NCBI RefSeq assembly: GCF_000425425.1
Contig: NZ_AUDK01000018.1
Span: forward strand, 40,983-104,982
Length of the DNA: 64,000 nucleotides
Direction: 5' to 3'
DNA from: Flavobacterium daejeonense DSM 17708
GTDB taxonomy: Bacteria; Bacteroidota; Bacteroidia; Flavobacteriales; Flavobacteriaceae
Numbering within the stretch: the first letter of the stretch is position 1; every line of letters begins with the position of its first letter. Shown here piece after piece: positions 1 through 8,854 of the stretch. Both the position numbers and the translations under genes were made by a program. The notes below the pieces were generated by a model, which saw only the letters and a program-made list of their open reading frames with translations, made no database searches and had not been told where the DNA came from.

Positions 1-361
1 CAAATACCTCGTCGCCTACTATTTTTACAGGGTAAGTGGCAATTGAGTAATCTTCTCCGCTCAAACAGGAACCATCAACCAATGAAAAGGTTTTTTTGTG
101 CATTGGGCAGGCAATTTTTGGAGTTTCTTCGGCTGAACCAAGCATTCCTCTTGAAAGCAACATTTCCATTTTGTGAGGACAGGCATTTTGGCAGGCATAC
201 CAGGTATTTCGGCGGGTAAAATTAAATACGGCAATTTGTTTGTTTTTGTATTTAATACAACCACCTCGGTTAGTTGGGAAATCTTCAACGGTTCCTGCTT
301 TAAACCAAATTTTTACATCTTCCGGTAGTACTGTTTTATATTCGCTTAAGATATTTTCCAT
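1..361 (-). CDS. nirD: NirD, nitrite reductase small subunit (3' end cut by window edge)
   Basis: Rieske-type small subunit of the cytoplasmic NADH-dependent nitrite reductase, partner of NirB just downstream. I translated it by hand: the ATG lies at 361-359 and the frame stays open to position 1, giving 120 residues with no stop, so the C-terminus is outside the window. The Rieske cluster motifs are seen as CPHKM and, about 30 residues later, CPMHKKTF. NirD proteins are usually 105-120 residues, so little is missing. It is upstream of nothing else seen here; nirB (500-3007) is transcribed first and nirD follows after 138 bp on the same strand, so the two are probably one operon. Confidence 0.88.
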   Translation of the reverse strand, partial: MENILSEYKTVLPEDVKIWFKAGTVEDFPTNRGGCIKYKNKQIAVFNFTRRNTWYACQNACPHKMEMLLSRGMLGSAEETPKIACPMHKKTFSLVDGSCLSGEDYSIATYPVKIVGDEVF

Positions 362-499
362 GGTGTTATTTTTTATTTTATGTACCTATCCTCAGTGTAA
401 ATTATAATTGTGTTGTGAGTTTTGTGTAATACTTACAATGAGCAACAAAGAGGATAGGGAACATAGAAGTTGATATTTTAAATTCTTTTGATTTGATAA

Positions 500-3007
500 T
501 TACCAGGCTTTTGGCATTTTTTGACCTCTTAACGGAACGAATTCGATGTTGTCATCTTTTTCGTCACTGTTAACAAAATGGCTGAAACGTTTCAATAATC
601 TAGGTTTTTCCAATACTTGTTTCCATTCGCATTCATAAGTGCCAACCAGTTTTTCCATTTCTTTTTCTAAAGTTTCACAAAGGCCTAAGCTGTCTTCGAT
701 AATTACTTCTTTTAAGTAATCCATTCCGCCTTCCAGTTTTTCTAACCAGGTTGCTGTTCTTACTAATGGTCCAGCTGTTCGGATGTAGTACATTAAGAAA
801 CGATCTAAATATTTGATTACGGTTTCACGATCAATTTGTTCAGCTAAAAGTACCGCGTGTTTCGGATTTGCTCCTCCGTTTCCACAGATGTATAAATTCC
901 ATCCGCCTTCTACGGCAATTACTCCAAAATCTTTTCCTCTGGCTTCGGCACATTCACGAATACAAGCAGAAACTCCTCCTTTTAATTTGTGCGGGGAACG
1001 GATTCCTTTGTAGCGGTTTTCCAGTTCGATGGCAAATCCGGCGCTATCGTCCATTCCGTAACGACACCAGGCGTTTCCTACGCAGCTTTTTACCGCTCTT
1101 AATGATTTTCCGTAAGCGTGACCACTTTCAAAACCGTTTTCGATTAGGATTTTCCAAATTTGTGGCAAATCACTTAAATGAGCTCCGAATAAATCTACAC
1201 GTTGTGCTCCGGTAATTTTGGTATATAAGTCGAATTGTTTAGCAACTTCACCAATAACGATTAGCTTTTCAGGAGTAATTTCTCCACCGGCTACCCTTGG
1301 TACAACCGAATAAGTTCCGTTACGTTGAATGTTAGCTAAGAATCGGTCGTTAGTGTCCTGAGTGGTTACGTGTTTGTTAGCCGTGTCGTTATAAATACTG
1401 GAGAAAATTGAAGCGACAACTGGTTTACAAATTTCACAACCGTCTCCGGAACCATGATGGTCAATTACATCAAAGAAATTAGTGTGTTTGTTAATTTTAA
1501 CTAAGTCAAATAATTCCTGACGGGTGTAAGCAAAGTGTTCGCAAATTACATCTTTAACTTCTTTACCCATACTGATTTGGGTTTCTTTTACCAAATCAAT
1601 GACCATTGGTTTACATCCGCCGCAACCTGTCCCGGCTTTGGTGCATTTGATAACATCCGATAATGAATCGCAACCTTCTTCTGTGATGGATTTGCAGATA
1701 GTTCCTTTAGTTACATTTTCACAAGAACAGATAACTGCGGTATCCGGTAAATCCATTACGCTTCCTAATGAAGTGCTTTCGCCGCCTCTTGCTCCTAAAA
1801 TAAGGTCTTCAGGATTTTTAGGAATAGCCATTCCGTTAATGTAAATTTGATATAAGCTATTATAATCGCTGGAATCACCTACCAAGATTCCTCCTAACAA
1901 TTTTTTCCCGTCTTTAGAAATGTTGATTCTTTTGTAAATTCCGGTTAGTTTGTTTTCGTAAACAATTGGGGTGCCATCCTGATGCTCGATAAAAGGATCT
2001 CCGAAACTGGCTACTTCAACTCCAATTAGTTTTAATTGAGTGGACATGTCGATAGACTCTCTCATAGTTTTTTCGCCTTGCATAATTTGCTCGGCAGCCA
2101 CATCGGCCATTTCGTAACCCGGAGCCACTAATCCGTAAATCATGTGATTGTACAGTGCTACTTCTCCGATAGCGAAGATATTTGGGTCAGAAGTTTGCAT
2201 TTTGTTGTTCACTACAATTCCGCCGCGAACACCCACTTCAAGACCTGCACTTCTTCCTAGTTCGTCTCTTGGTTTAATCCCGGCCGAAATAACCAGCATA
2301 TCTACTTTTAGTAATTCTTCTTCTTCAAACATCATTCCGGTAATTGCATTATCACCATCAATGAATTGCGTTGATTTACTTAAGTGAATTTTAATGTTTA
2401 ATTCTTCAATTTTAGAACGAAGCATGTTGCTTGCGCCTTTGTCTAACTGTCTTGGCATTAAACGCGGAGCAAATTCTATTACGTGAGGATTTAGTCCTAA
2501 ATCGCGAACTGCTTTTGCGGCCTCAAGACCTAATAATCCACCACCTAATACGGCAGCTTCGGTAGCGCTATTCTTTTTTATTTTTGAAGCATAAGCCATG
2601 ATGGCGTCAAGGTCTTCAATGGTTCTGTAAACAAAAACACCTTCTTTTTCTACCCCTTCGATTGGTGGTACAAAAGCAGACGAACCTGTTGCTAAAACTA
2701 AATAATCGTAAGAATGGATTTTATCCAAATGTGTTGTAATTGTCTTGTTTTCTTTGTTGATGTCAATTACTAATTCGGAAGTGTTTAGTATGATATTATT
2801 TTCCTCGTACCATGTTGCTGTTGACATGGATAAATCTTCAGCTGTTTTTCCTGCAAAATATTCGCTTAGGTGAACGCGATCATAAGCGCGTCTTGGCTCT
2901 TCTCCAAATACGGTAATTTGATATTTTTCCTGTCCTTGTTTCGAAATAAATTTTTCACAAAATTTGAAACCTACCATGCCGTTTCCGACTACAATTATTT
3001 TAATCAT
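500..3007 (-). CDS. nirB: NirB, NADH-dependent nitrite reductase large subunit
   Basis: Siroheme enzyme that reduces nitrite to ammonium with NADH. The 835 residues match the full family length. In order: an FAD/NAD-binding pyridine nucleotide-disulfide oxidoreductase part (residues 1-400, with GNGMVG at the start and GGGLLGLEAA near 160), a BFD-like [2Fe-2S] segment (CSCENV near 425 and CGGCKP near 463), a second BFD-like segment (CEICKP), the sulfite/nitrite reductase ferredoxin-like half domain, and the siroheme/4Fe-4S ligands (CVGNAWC near 640, CIREC near 682, then ICGNGG). The start ATG at 3007 gives the FAD motif at the very N-terminus. nirD follows. No nitrate reductase or nitrite transporter is visible in the window, so the source of nitrite is not shown. 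Confidence 0.95.
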   Translation of the reverse strand: MIKIIVVGNGMVGFKFCEKFISKQGQEKYQITVFGEEPRRAYDRVHLSEYFAGKTAEDLSMSTATWYEENNIILNTSELVIDINKENKTITTHLDKIHSYDYLVLATGSSAFVPPIEGVEKEGVFVYRTIEDLDAIMAYASKIKKNSATEAAVLGGGLLGLEAAKAVRDLGLNPHVIEFAPRLMPRQLDKGASNMLRSKIEELNIKIHLSKSTQFIDGDNAITGMMFEEEELLKVDMLVISAGIKPRDELGRSAGLEVGVRGGIVVNNKMQTSDPNIFAIGEVALYNHMIYGLVAPGYEMADVAAEQIMQGEKTMRESIDMSTQLKLIGVEVASFGDPFIEHQDGTPIVYENKLTGIYKRINISKDGKKLLGGILVGDSSDYNSLYQIYINGMAIPKNPEDLILGARGGESTSLGSVMDLPDTAVICSCENVTKGTICKSITEEGCDSLSDVIKCTKAGTGCGGCKPMVIDLVKETQISMGKEVKDVICEHFAYTRQELFDLVKINKHTNFFDVIDHHGSGDGCEICKPVVASIFSSIYNDTANKHVTTQDTNDRFLANIQRNGTYSVVPRVAGGEITPEKLIVIGEVAKQFDLYTKITGAQRVDLFGAHLSDLPQIWKILIENGFESGHAYGKSLRAVKSCVGNAWCRYGMDDSAGFAIELENRYKGIRSPHKLKGGVSACIRECAEARGKDFGVIAVEGGWNLYICGNGGANPKHAVLLAEQIDRETVIKYLDRFLMYYIRTAGPLVRTATWLEKLEGGMDYLKEVIIEDSLGLCETLEKEMEKLVGTYECEWKQVLEKPRLLKRFSHFVNSDEKDDNIEFVPLRGQKMPKAW

Positions 3008-3261
3008 AATATCATTATTAAGTATTACGAAGCAAATGTACGTATAAATACTTATTTTTTATACTTAATTTTTGTTTTTTTGAGAGGATTTGAGAAATTA
3101 TGAAAAGGAAGAAGATAAAATATAGATTATGTAAAAAAACGGCATCTGATTTTTTTATTTTTAATCAAAAGATAAGTTTGGGGTGTTTTTTTAAGCTTGT
3201 GTTTTTTGATTTTAGATAAGTAATCAATGTTTGGCCGATTTTTTTAGGGGGGTAATAATAA
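3008..3261. other. nirB upstream region
   Basis: AT-rich gap between nirB and the acr3 terminator. It holds the nirB promoter near 3033-3053; the rest (about 3070-3260) has no ORF or clear structure. Confidence 0.5.
3020..3053 (-). promoter_or_regulatory. nirB promoter with flanking inverted repeat
   Basis: On the minus strand TACATTTG at 3040-3033 fits the Bacteroidetes -7 consensus TAnnTTTG and would start transcription about 20 nt before the nirB ATG. It is framed by a perfect 7-bp inverted repeat, AAGTATT at 3053-3047 and AATACTT at 3026-3020 on the minus strand. This may be an operator. No good -33 TTTG was found, which would fit an activator-dependent promoter. Confidence 0.5.
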
Positions 3262-3298
3262 AAAAGCATCAAAACTTTAAAATGGTTTTGATGCTTTT
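3262..3298 (-). terminator. Terminator after acr3
   Basis: Perfect 14-bp stem (AAAAGCATCAAAAC at 3262-3275 with its complement at 3285-3298) and a 9-nt loop. It ends the arsenic operon on the minus strand. Confidence 0.8.
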
Positions 3299-3336
3299 GT
3301 TTTAAGAAATAGTTTGATTGGGTTAAGTAGTATTAC

Positions 3337-4404
3337 TTAATTTTTTATAAAATATTTTTTTTGAAACCAAAAAGCCAAATTCACCAGAGCTATCAAAGCA
3401 GGAACTTCGACTAAAGGACCAATTACGCCTGCAAATGCCTGTCCGCTATTGATGCCAAAAACACCGATGGCTACCGCAATAGCTAATTCAAAATTATTTC
3501 CGGTGGCAGTAAAAGCAATGGCGGTACTTTTAGAATAATCAGTGCCAAAATATTTACCAATAAAAAAACTAACAACAAACATGATGGTAAAGTAAATAAC
3601 AAGAGGAATGGCTATTCGAACAACATCCATTGGAATTTGAACAATCAAGGCGCCTTTCAGACTGAACATTATAATAATAGTGAATAATAATGCAATTAGA
3701 GTGATAGGAGAAATAATAGGTACGTATTTCTTTTGAAACCATTCTTCTCCTTTGATGTAAATCAAAAGGTATCTGCTGATAATGCCTAAAGCAAAAGGAA
3801 TTCCTAAATAGATGCCCACGCTTTCGGCTATTTGAGCAATACTAATGTGGACTTCAAAACCTTTGTATCCAAAATAAGGAGGAAGTATGGTGATGAAAAT
3901 ATAAGCATATACACTATATAAAAGTACCTGAAAAATACTGTTTAAGGCAATGAGTCCGGCGGCATATTCGCGGTTTCCATCGGCAAGATCGTTCCAGACT
4001 ACTACCATAGCAATACATCGGGCTAATCCAATTAAAATTACGCCAATCATGTATTCGGGATAGTTATTTAGAAAAGTTAGCGCTAAAAAGAACATCAGGA
4101 CAGGTCCGATAATCCAATTTAATAATAAAGAAGCGCTTAAAACTTTGGTATTTTTAAATACGGAGCTCATTTGTTCGTATTTTACTTTGGCTAAAGGCGG
4201 ATACATCATTAATATAAGTCCTATGGCTAAGGGAATATTGGTTGTTCCGCTTGAAAAGGAATTGATGAAACCACTACTTGATGGAATAAAATTCCCGATG
4301 GTGACTCCTAAAGCCATAGCAGTGAATATCCAAAGTGTTAAATAGCGATCCAGAAAACTGAGCTGTTTTCGGTGAGCTGTGGGTGTGCAATTATTGGCTG
4401 ACAT
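3337..4404 (-). CDS. acr3: Acr3-family arsenite efflux transporter
   Basis: Inner-membrane arsenite exporter of the BART superfamily, 355 residues, the usual Acr3 length. About ten hydrophobic segments are visible, starting with [16 protein letters not shown] after a short cytoplasmic N-terminus. The segment near [20 protein letters not shown] and the late segment [19 protein letters not shown] are typical of the family. It is the last gene of the ars operon: its ATG at 4404 lies 2 nt after the stop of the arsC-like gene, which implies translational coupling, and a strong terminator follows at 3262-3298. Expression is presumably arsenite-inducible through the ArsR operator at 5901-5916. Confidence 0.93.
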   Translation of the reverse strand: MSANNCTPTAHRKQLSFLDRYLTLWIFTAMALGVTIGNFIPSSSGFINSFSSGTTNIPLAIGLILMMYPPLAKVKYEQMSSVFKNTKVLSASLLLNWIIGPVLMFFLALTFLNNYPEYMIGVILIGLARCIAMVVVWNDLADGNREYAAGLIALNSIFQVLLYSVYAYIFITILPPYFGYKGFEVHISIAQIAESVGIYLGIPFALGIISRYLLIYIKGEEWFQKKYVPIISPITLIALLFTIIIMFSLKGALIVQIPMDVVRIAIPLVIYFTIMFVVSFFIGKYFGTDYSKSTAIAFTATGNNFELAIAVAIGVFGINSGQAFAGVIGPLVEVPALIALVNLAFWFQKKYFIKN

Positions 4405-4406
4405 AT

Positions 4407-5039
4407 CTATTTTTGAATTTTTGAAAAAACATAAAATAATTCATTGGCAATTTGAGTACTTCTTTCCTCATATTTTTCTGCTTGTTGAGGTGTATTGTCA
4501 AATGCTTTTGGGTCTTCAAATGTAATAGGGATGCGTTTTTCAGCACCGGCAATAAAAGGACAGCCTCCATCGGCTTGAGAACAAGTCATTATGGCTGCAA
4601 ACTCAGATTTTGGATTGAAATCGTCATCAAAAGTTTTGGAAAAGCCTATAATTGGATGTGTATTTTCGTTGGGTTTTATACTGTAAACAGGATTGTTTCC
4701 CTGTGAGATGGTTTCAATTTGGAATCCTTGTTTGCTTAAAGTTTGTGCGGCCATTGGAAAAAGAGCTGTAGCTTCTGTTCCTCCGGAATAGCAAAAAGTA
4801 TTTTTAATGTCATAAAAAGCAGCCGCAGTCTGCGCCCAAACCTGAGATAAATGACTTCTTCTGGAATTGTGTGTGCAGATAAAATTAAGTCTTATTTCCT
4901 GTTGGGTTGTGACTTTTAACTGGATATAGTCAATTAATGGTTGTAAAATAATTTTGCGTTCGGCTGTTATGCTTTCGAAATTTAGCTGTTGTATTGTTTT
5001 TTCGATTTCGGGAAATAATCTTGCTTGTGTCAGGTTCAT
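4407..5039 (-). CDS. arsC: Arsenate reductase of the LMW protein-tyrosine-phosphatase fold
   Basis: Thiol-dependent arsenate reductase-like protein. With the ATG at 5039 it has 210 residues. The phosphatase P-loop C-x5-R is CTHNSRR with Cys55 and Arg61; further cysteines occur in [12 protein letters not shown], as expected for proteins that relay a disulfide. It is longer than the roughly 130-140-residue bacterial ArsC, because about 50 residues precede the P-loop, as is common in Bacteroidetes members of this family. An upstream in-frame TTG at 5075 would overlap the previous gene and is less likely as start. It sits between the DUF6428 gene and acr3 in the ars operon. Confidence 0.87.
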   Translation of the reverse strand: MNLTQARLFPEIEKTIQQLNFESITAERKIILQPLIDYIQLKVTTQQEIRLNFICTHNSRRSHLSQVWAQTAAAFYDIKNTFCYSGGTEATALFPMAAQTLSKQGFQIETISQGNNPVYSIKPNENTHPIIGFSKTFDDDFNPKSEFAAIMTCSQADGGCPFIAGAEKRIPITFEDPKAFDNTPQQAEKYEERSTQIANELFYVFSKIQK

Positions 5040-5065
5040 TTTAATGTGATTTAGTGTTTTGTAAT

Positions 5066-5536
5066 TTAGCAACAACCTCCACCCGGAGTACAGCAGCTGT
5101 TTTGTGACTGGATTTCAGAAAGTTTGATTCTTGGTTTAGTAGCCGGGATTCCGCATTGGTCTTCGGCTAAGCAGGCTGTTTTTTTGTTTAACAAAAGAAA
5201 ATCTTTTCCGTTAAATCCTAAGTTATATTTTCCAATGGTTTCTGATTGGTATTCTACTTCAATTTCGAAATCGCCAATTCCCAGTGTCTTTTCGGATAAT
5301 GCGATAATGTCTAAAAGTTTTTTTGGTTTTAAACGATGATCAAAGTCGTTAGCATTCCACAATTGAAAATTGACAACTTTTTCGTTACGAACAGTACCGC
5401 CGCAATCAATAAAGTTTTTGATGATGAGTCCAATTTCGGTTACGTGGAAGTGTTCCGGAACCGGAGTTCCGTTTTCTAATACAAAAGCAACATTTTCGAT
5501 GTTGTTTAAAACGGTTTTGATTTCTGAGAGTTTCAT
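5066..5536 (-). CDS. DUF6428 family protein of the arsenic operon
   Basis: Small cytoplasmic protein of unknown function, 156 residues, with no signal peptide or membrane segment. I recognise the N-terminal pattern (MKLSEIKTVL, then PVPEHFHVTE and VNFQLW) as the DUF6428 type that recurs in Bacteroidetes ars operons. The C-terminus carries vicinal cysteines, NSCCTPGGGCC, and an internal CLAEDQCG, which could bind As(III) or other soft metals; that role is inference. It lies 17 nt after arsR and 26 nt before the arsC start. Confidence 0.75.
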   Translation of the reverse strand: MKLSEIKTVLNNIENVAFVLENGTPVPEHFHVTEIGLIIKNFIDCGGTVRNEKVVNFQLWNANDFDHRLKPKKLLDIIALSEKTLGIGDFEIEVEYQSETIGKYNLGFNGKDFLLLNKKTACLAEDQCGIPATKPRIKLSEIQSQNSCCTPGGGCC

Positions 5537-5553
5537 GATTTTGTGTTTTTAAA

Positions 5554-5886
5554 TTAGCAACATTGATTTTTTTGATTTTCCAAATGTTTATCGACGTACT
5601 GGAAAAAGTTTTTTATTTTGTTAAAACCATTTTCATCCAGACAATAACAAATAGCGTTTCCTTCAAAACTACCTTTGATTAAACCGGCATTTTTTAGTTC
5701 TTTAAGGTGTTGAGAAACCGTTGGTTGCGCCAGAGGTAGTTCGTTTACAATGTCTCCGCAAATACAACTGTTGACTTTGATAAGATGTTGGATAATGGCT
5801 ATTCGCGCCGGATGACCAATTGCTTTAGCCAGTATTGCCAGTTCATTTTGCTCGTCTGTAAAATGGATTGTTTTAGTTGTCCCCAT
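5554..5886 (-). CDS. arsR: ArsR-family arsenic-responsive repressor
   Basis: Winged-helix repressor, 110 residues from the ATG at 5886; an upstream in-frame TTG at 5907 would place the start inside the operator, so ATG is preferred. The metal-box region reads SCICGDIV (Cys41, Cys43), followed by the recognition helix region [18 protein letters not shown]; a second cysteine pair is present (CYC, Cys80 and Cys82) and the protein ends in CC. It is the first gene of the arsR-DUF6428-arsC-acr3 operon and probably represses it until arsenite binds. Confidence 0.93.
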   Translation of the reverse strand: MGTTKTIHFTDEQNELAILAKAIGHPARIAIIQHLIKVNSCICGDIVNELPLAQPTVSQHLKELKNAGLIKGSFEGNAICYCLDENGFNKIKNFFQYVDKHLENQKNQCC

Positions 5887-5900
5887 TGTTATATATTTAT

Positions 5901-5916
5901 ATTGCAATATTACGAT
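5901..5916 (-). promoter_or_regulatory. ArsR operator overlapping the ars promoter
   Basis: ATTGCAATATTACGAT is an imperfect palindrome centred on AATATT (12 of 16 positions symmetric), and it overlaps the 12-bp perfect palindrome ATATTGCAATAT at 5899-5910. On the minus strand the sequence TAATATTG inside it is a one-mismatch -7 box 17 nt before the arsR ATG. An operator covering the promoter fits autorepression. Confidence 0.6.
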
Positions 5917-5945
5917 AATAAATTGAAAGTAAGTGTTTATTTTAT

Positions 5946-5986
5946 ATAAAAAAATAAGCCTCTTAGGAAAATTTTCTGAGAGACTT
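5946..5986 (-). terminator. Terminator after the HMA-like gene
   Basis: On the minus strand the arms AAGTCTCTCAG and CTAAGAGGCTT pair, followed by ATTTTTTTAT. It separates the HMA-like gene (ends 6007) from the ars promoter. Confidence 0.75.
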
Positions 5987-6006
5987 GTTGTTTAATCGTT
6001 TGATTT

Positions 6007-6261
6007 TTATATCATTGCTTTAGGGATAGCGTGGTAACCAATAGATTTTACTGCTTTTTCTATATCTTCAATACTGATGACTTTGTTGGTGAAAACAGTA
6101 AATTCTTTCGGAAAAATGGAATTGTTAATTTGGACATCGTTTATACCGTCTATTTTTAAGAGTTTGCTTTTGATTTCAATTAATTCAGTTTCTTCAATAG
6201 CATTGGTGCCAAAAGTTTTTCCATGTTCACCAGGTATGATGTTTTCGTTCAATAAGCTCAT
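6007..6261 (-). CDS. Small HMA-like protein without CxxC motif
   Basis: 84-residue cytoplasmic protein. The pattern of beta-alpha-beta-beta-alpha-beta (IEIKSKLLKIDGINDVQIN, then FTVFTNKVISIEDIEKAVKSIGYHAIP) resembles a heavy-metal-associated domain, but the metal-binding CxxC is absent: the protein contains no cysteine at all. It therefore may not bind metal in the usual way. It appears to be monocistronic, with its own terminator, and is placed between the ars operon and amt-glnK without an obvious link to either. Confidence 0.55.
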   Translation of the reverse strand: MSLLNENIIPGEHGKTFGTNAIEETELIEIKSKLLKIDGINDVQINNSIFPKEFTVFTNKVISIEDIEKAVKSIGYHAIPKAMI

Positions 6262-6430
6262 AATGTATATATTTTAAATTGATATTAATTGTGATAGCAA
6301 TAGCTTTTCTACGTTAAATTTAAGCATTTATCTTGTATTTTGTCGTAAATGAAGTCTCAATTTTTTGTGAATTTTGAACTAATGTTGTTGGTTTGGTCTA
6401 TTGGTTATGAAAAAAAAAAATAGAAAATAT

Positions 6431-6460
6431 AAAAAGCCACAACGGTGAAGTTGTGGCTTT
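6431..6460 (-). terminator. Terminator after amt
   Basis: Perfect 11-bp stem AAAGCCACAAC / GTTGTGGCTTT with a 6-nt loop. On the minus strand it is followed by a T-rich run (complement of 6410-6432). Confidence 0.85.
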
Positions 6461-6487
6461 CAAGTAATGAATAAGTTTTGTATTTAT

Positions 6488-7690
6488 TTAGTCATTGTAA
6501 ACGTTAGAACCGTGTTCGTGGATGTCTAGTCCGTCGATTTCTTCTTCTTTAGTAACTCTGATTCCCATAACTTTCTTAAGGATGAAAAGCACTACGAAAG
6601 AAGCAGTCATAGCCCAAGCTCCAATAGCAACTACTCCAGTGATTTGAACAATTAATTTGTCAAACCCACCTCCGTAAAGTAATCCACCATCAGTAGCGAA
6701 AACTCCAACTAAGATTGTTCCTAAAGCTCCACATACCCCGTGTACAGAAACAGCTCCAACTGGATCATCAATTTTAAGTTTTTTGTCGATGAATTCGATT
6801 GAGAATACCACAGCAATACCGCAGATTAATCCAATCCAGAAAGCTCCCATTGGACTTACAGCAGCACAACCAGCGGTAACACCTACTAAACCAGCTAACA
6901 CACCGTTTAATGTCATAGAGATATCTGGTTTTTTGTAGATAATCCAAGTCACAAACATTGCAGCTAATGCACCAATCGCTCCTGCTAAGTTAGTTGTGAT
7001 AAAGATTCCGGCTACTGCAATTGCATTGTCTCCAGAAATAGCTAATTGAGATCCAGGATTAAATCCGAACCAACCCATCCATAAAACGAATACCCCTAAA
7101 GCTCCTAACATAATGTTGTGTCCGGGAATTGCATTTGAGGTTCCGTCAGCGTTATATTTTCCAATTCTAGGTCCTACCATTGCAGCAGCAACTAAAGAAG
7201 CCCATCCTCCCACAGAGTGCACTACAGTTGAACCGGCAAAATCAGTAAAGCCCATTCCGGCTAACCATCCACCGCCATTCCATACCCAGCTTCCTGAGAT
7301 AGGGTAAATTACTAATGTCATTAATAATGAAAATATCAAATAGGTAGTAAATTTTGTTCTTTCAGCGATAGCTCCTGAAACGATTGTTGCAGCAGTTGCA
7401 GCAAATACCGTTTGGAAAAATAAACTGTGCATGTCAGCAGCTGAGTCAAATAATAAACTTGGTGTTCCAATCAAACCTCCAATTGAATCTCCGTACATTA
7501 AAGAGTATCCTATCACCCAGAAAGCGATACTACCAATACAGAAATCCATTAAGTTTTTCATGATAATATTTCCAGTGTTTTTTGATCTGGTGAAACCTGC
7601 TTCTACTAAAGTAAAACCAGCTTGCATGAAAAATACTAAAATTCCGCAGATCAATACCCACATTAAGTCTAATACAGCATTCGTATCCAT
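6488..7690 (-). CDS. amtB: Ammonium transporter Amt
   Basis: Inner-membrane ammonium channel, 400 residues, about eleven membrane segments. Family landmarks seen are FFMQAGFTLVEAGFTRSKN near the start, SGSWVWNGGGWLAGMGFTDFAGSTVVHSVGG in the middle (read in two parts, with DFAGS and VHSVGG), and DPVGAVSVHGVCGALGTI, which supplies the second pore histidine. It follows glnK by 41 bp on the same strand, the usual glnK-amtB pair, so GlnK probably plugs the channel when nitrogen is plentiful. The C-terminal tail (EEEIDGLDIHEHG) matches the GlnK-docking end of other Amt proteins. Confidence 0.96.
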   Translation of the reverse strand: MDTNAVLDLMWVLICGILVFFMQAGFTLVEAGFTRSKNTGNIIMKNLMDFCIGSIAFWVIGYSLMYGDSIGGLIGTPSLLFDSAADMHSLFFQTVFAATAATIVSGAIAERTKFTTYLIFSLLMTLVIYPISGSWVWNGGGWLAGMGFTDFAGSTVVHSVGGWASLVAAAMVGPRIGKYNADGTSNAIPGHNIMLGALGVFVLWMGWFGFNPGSQLAISGDNAIAVAGIFITTNLAGAIGALAAMFVTWIIYKKPDISMTLNGVLAGLVGVTAGCAAVSPMGAFWIGLICGIAVVFSIEFIDKKLKIDDPVGAVSVHGVCGALGTILVGVFATDGGLLYGGGFDKLIVQITGVVAIGAWAMTASFVVLFILKKVMGIRVTKEEEIDGLDIHEHGSNVYND

Positions 7691-7731
7691 AATATATATT
7701 TTATAAGTTAATTATTGCTTTTGAGTGTTTT

Positions 7732-8070
7732 TTAGTTTACAGCGTCTGTTCCTTTTTCTTTAGTTCTGATACGGTAAGTTTCAATGATGTCAGAAACGAA
7801 GATTTTTCCATCTCCTACCATTCCTGTTCCGGCTGCATTTAAAATTGCGTCAACAGTTCTTTCTAAAAAAGGATCAGAAACTACTATTGAAATATATCTT
7901 CTTTGAATGTCTGTAGTGCTATAAGTGATTCCTCTGTATACGTGTCCTTCTTTTTCGTTACCAACTCCAGTAACATCCCAATAGGTAAAAAAGTTAACCT
8001 CAATTTGGTGCAAAGCTTTTTTTACTTCTTCAAATCTTGATTTGCGTATCACTGCTTCGATTTTTTTCAT
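7732..8070 (-). CDS. glnK: PII signal-transduction protein of the GlnK type
   Basis: 112-residue nitrogen sensor. It begins MKKIEAVIRKSRFEEVKKAL, and the T-loop holds YRGITYS, where the second tyrosine aligns with the uridylylated Tyr51 of enteric PII. The ATP/2-oxoglutarate region reads GTGMVGDGKIFV and the C-terminus YRIRTKEKG. The T-loop around WDVTGVGNEKEGHV differs from the enteric sequence, as expected for Bacteroidetes. First gene of the glnK-amtB pair. Confidence 0.94.
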   Translation of the reverse strand: MKKIEAVIRKSRFEEVKKALHQIEVNFFTYWDVTGVGNEKEGHVYRGITYSTTDIQRRYISIVVSDPFLERTVDAILNAAGTGMVGDGKIFVSDIIETYRIRTKEKGTDAVN

Positions 8071-8797
8071 AATAAATGGGTTTTAAATTGATTTATAGTA
8101 AAAGTTTTGTATGTTATTCGGTTTTTAAAGATTTCTAATTGGATTACGGAATCGTTTGGTTATGATTCTTAAAGTTTTTTTGTTTTTTCATTTCCAAGAT
8201 TATTATTGTTATTAAAAGTTAGCTTCTTTAAGTCGTTAATTTTATTTTGAAAATTAAAGATTCTTAATAATTTCTTGTTTTGTTGTTGATAATGGCGAAT
8301 TTATTAACTTTTAGTTTAAAAAAGATAAAGAATTTGCATTATTTGATAAAAAACGTGAATAATTGTCAATTACCGAAAATCGAATAGAATTATATGGATT
8401 ATTTTTAATTTGAGCTCTTTAATTTTGATTAATTCATAATTTAATTTTTGATATACCTATGAAAAAATAGGGGTATTGTGTGTTTTTTAAGTTTTATTTT
8501 TGATTTTTATTTGATTTTCATTTGTTTTGTTTGGTTTTTGCATCAAAAAAATAGGGGTGTTTGGTTTTTGTTTGTGTTTTTGTTTGTGGTGAAGTGCTTG
8601 AAGATTGAACCTTTATTTGGAAAATGTAGATTTTGATTTGAAATAGCTAAAGTTTGGGGTTTGTTAGTTCTTTTTTAGAGGGATTGAAATGCTTAAAAAA
8701 TCGTTTAGCAGATAATTTTGAATAAAAGGAAATTTCTAAATACCGCTTTTAGGATTAGCTAATTTTAGAAAAGAAAAGGGAATGGAGTATAAAAGAA
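8071..8797. other. Long AT-rich gap upstream of glnK
   Basis: About 730 bp with no supported gene. It is very AT-rich with many TTTG/TTTTTG runs. Two copies of AAAAAATAGGGGT lie at 8462-8474 and 8546-8558, and GTTTGGTTTTTG occurs at 8529-8540 and 8559-8570. The glnK promoter must be here, but I could not fix it. Confidence 0.4.
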
Positions 8798-8827
8798 AAC
8801 CCCTTTTAGGAGAACCTAAAAGGGGTT
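8798..8827 (-). terminator. Terminator after the SRPBCC gene
   Basis: Perfect 13-bp stem AACCCCTTTTAGG with its complement and a 4-nt loop; on the minus strand TTCTTTTAT follows. Confidence 0.88.
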
Positions 8828-8854
8828 GTTAAGTATTGTTTAGAAAAGTAAAAA

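Noticed and set aside
813..2387. Several ORFs of 66-115 residues on the plus strand opposite nirB
   Set aside because: They lie wholly inside nirB, have odd composition and no recognisable family.
5887..5907. Upstream TTG start for ArsR
   Set aside because: It would place the start codon within the operator; the ATG at 5886 is a better start.
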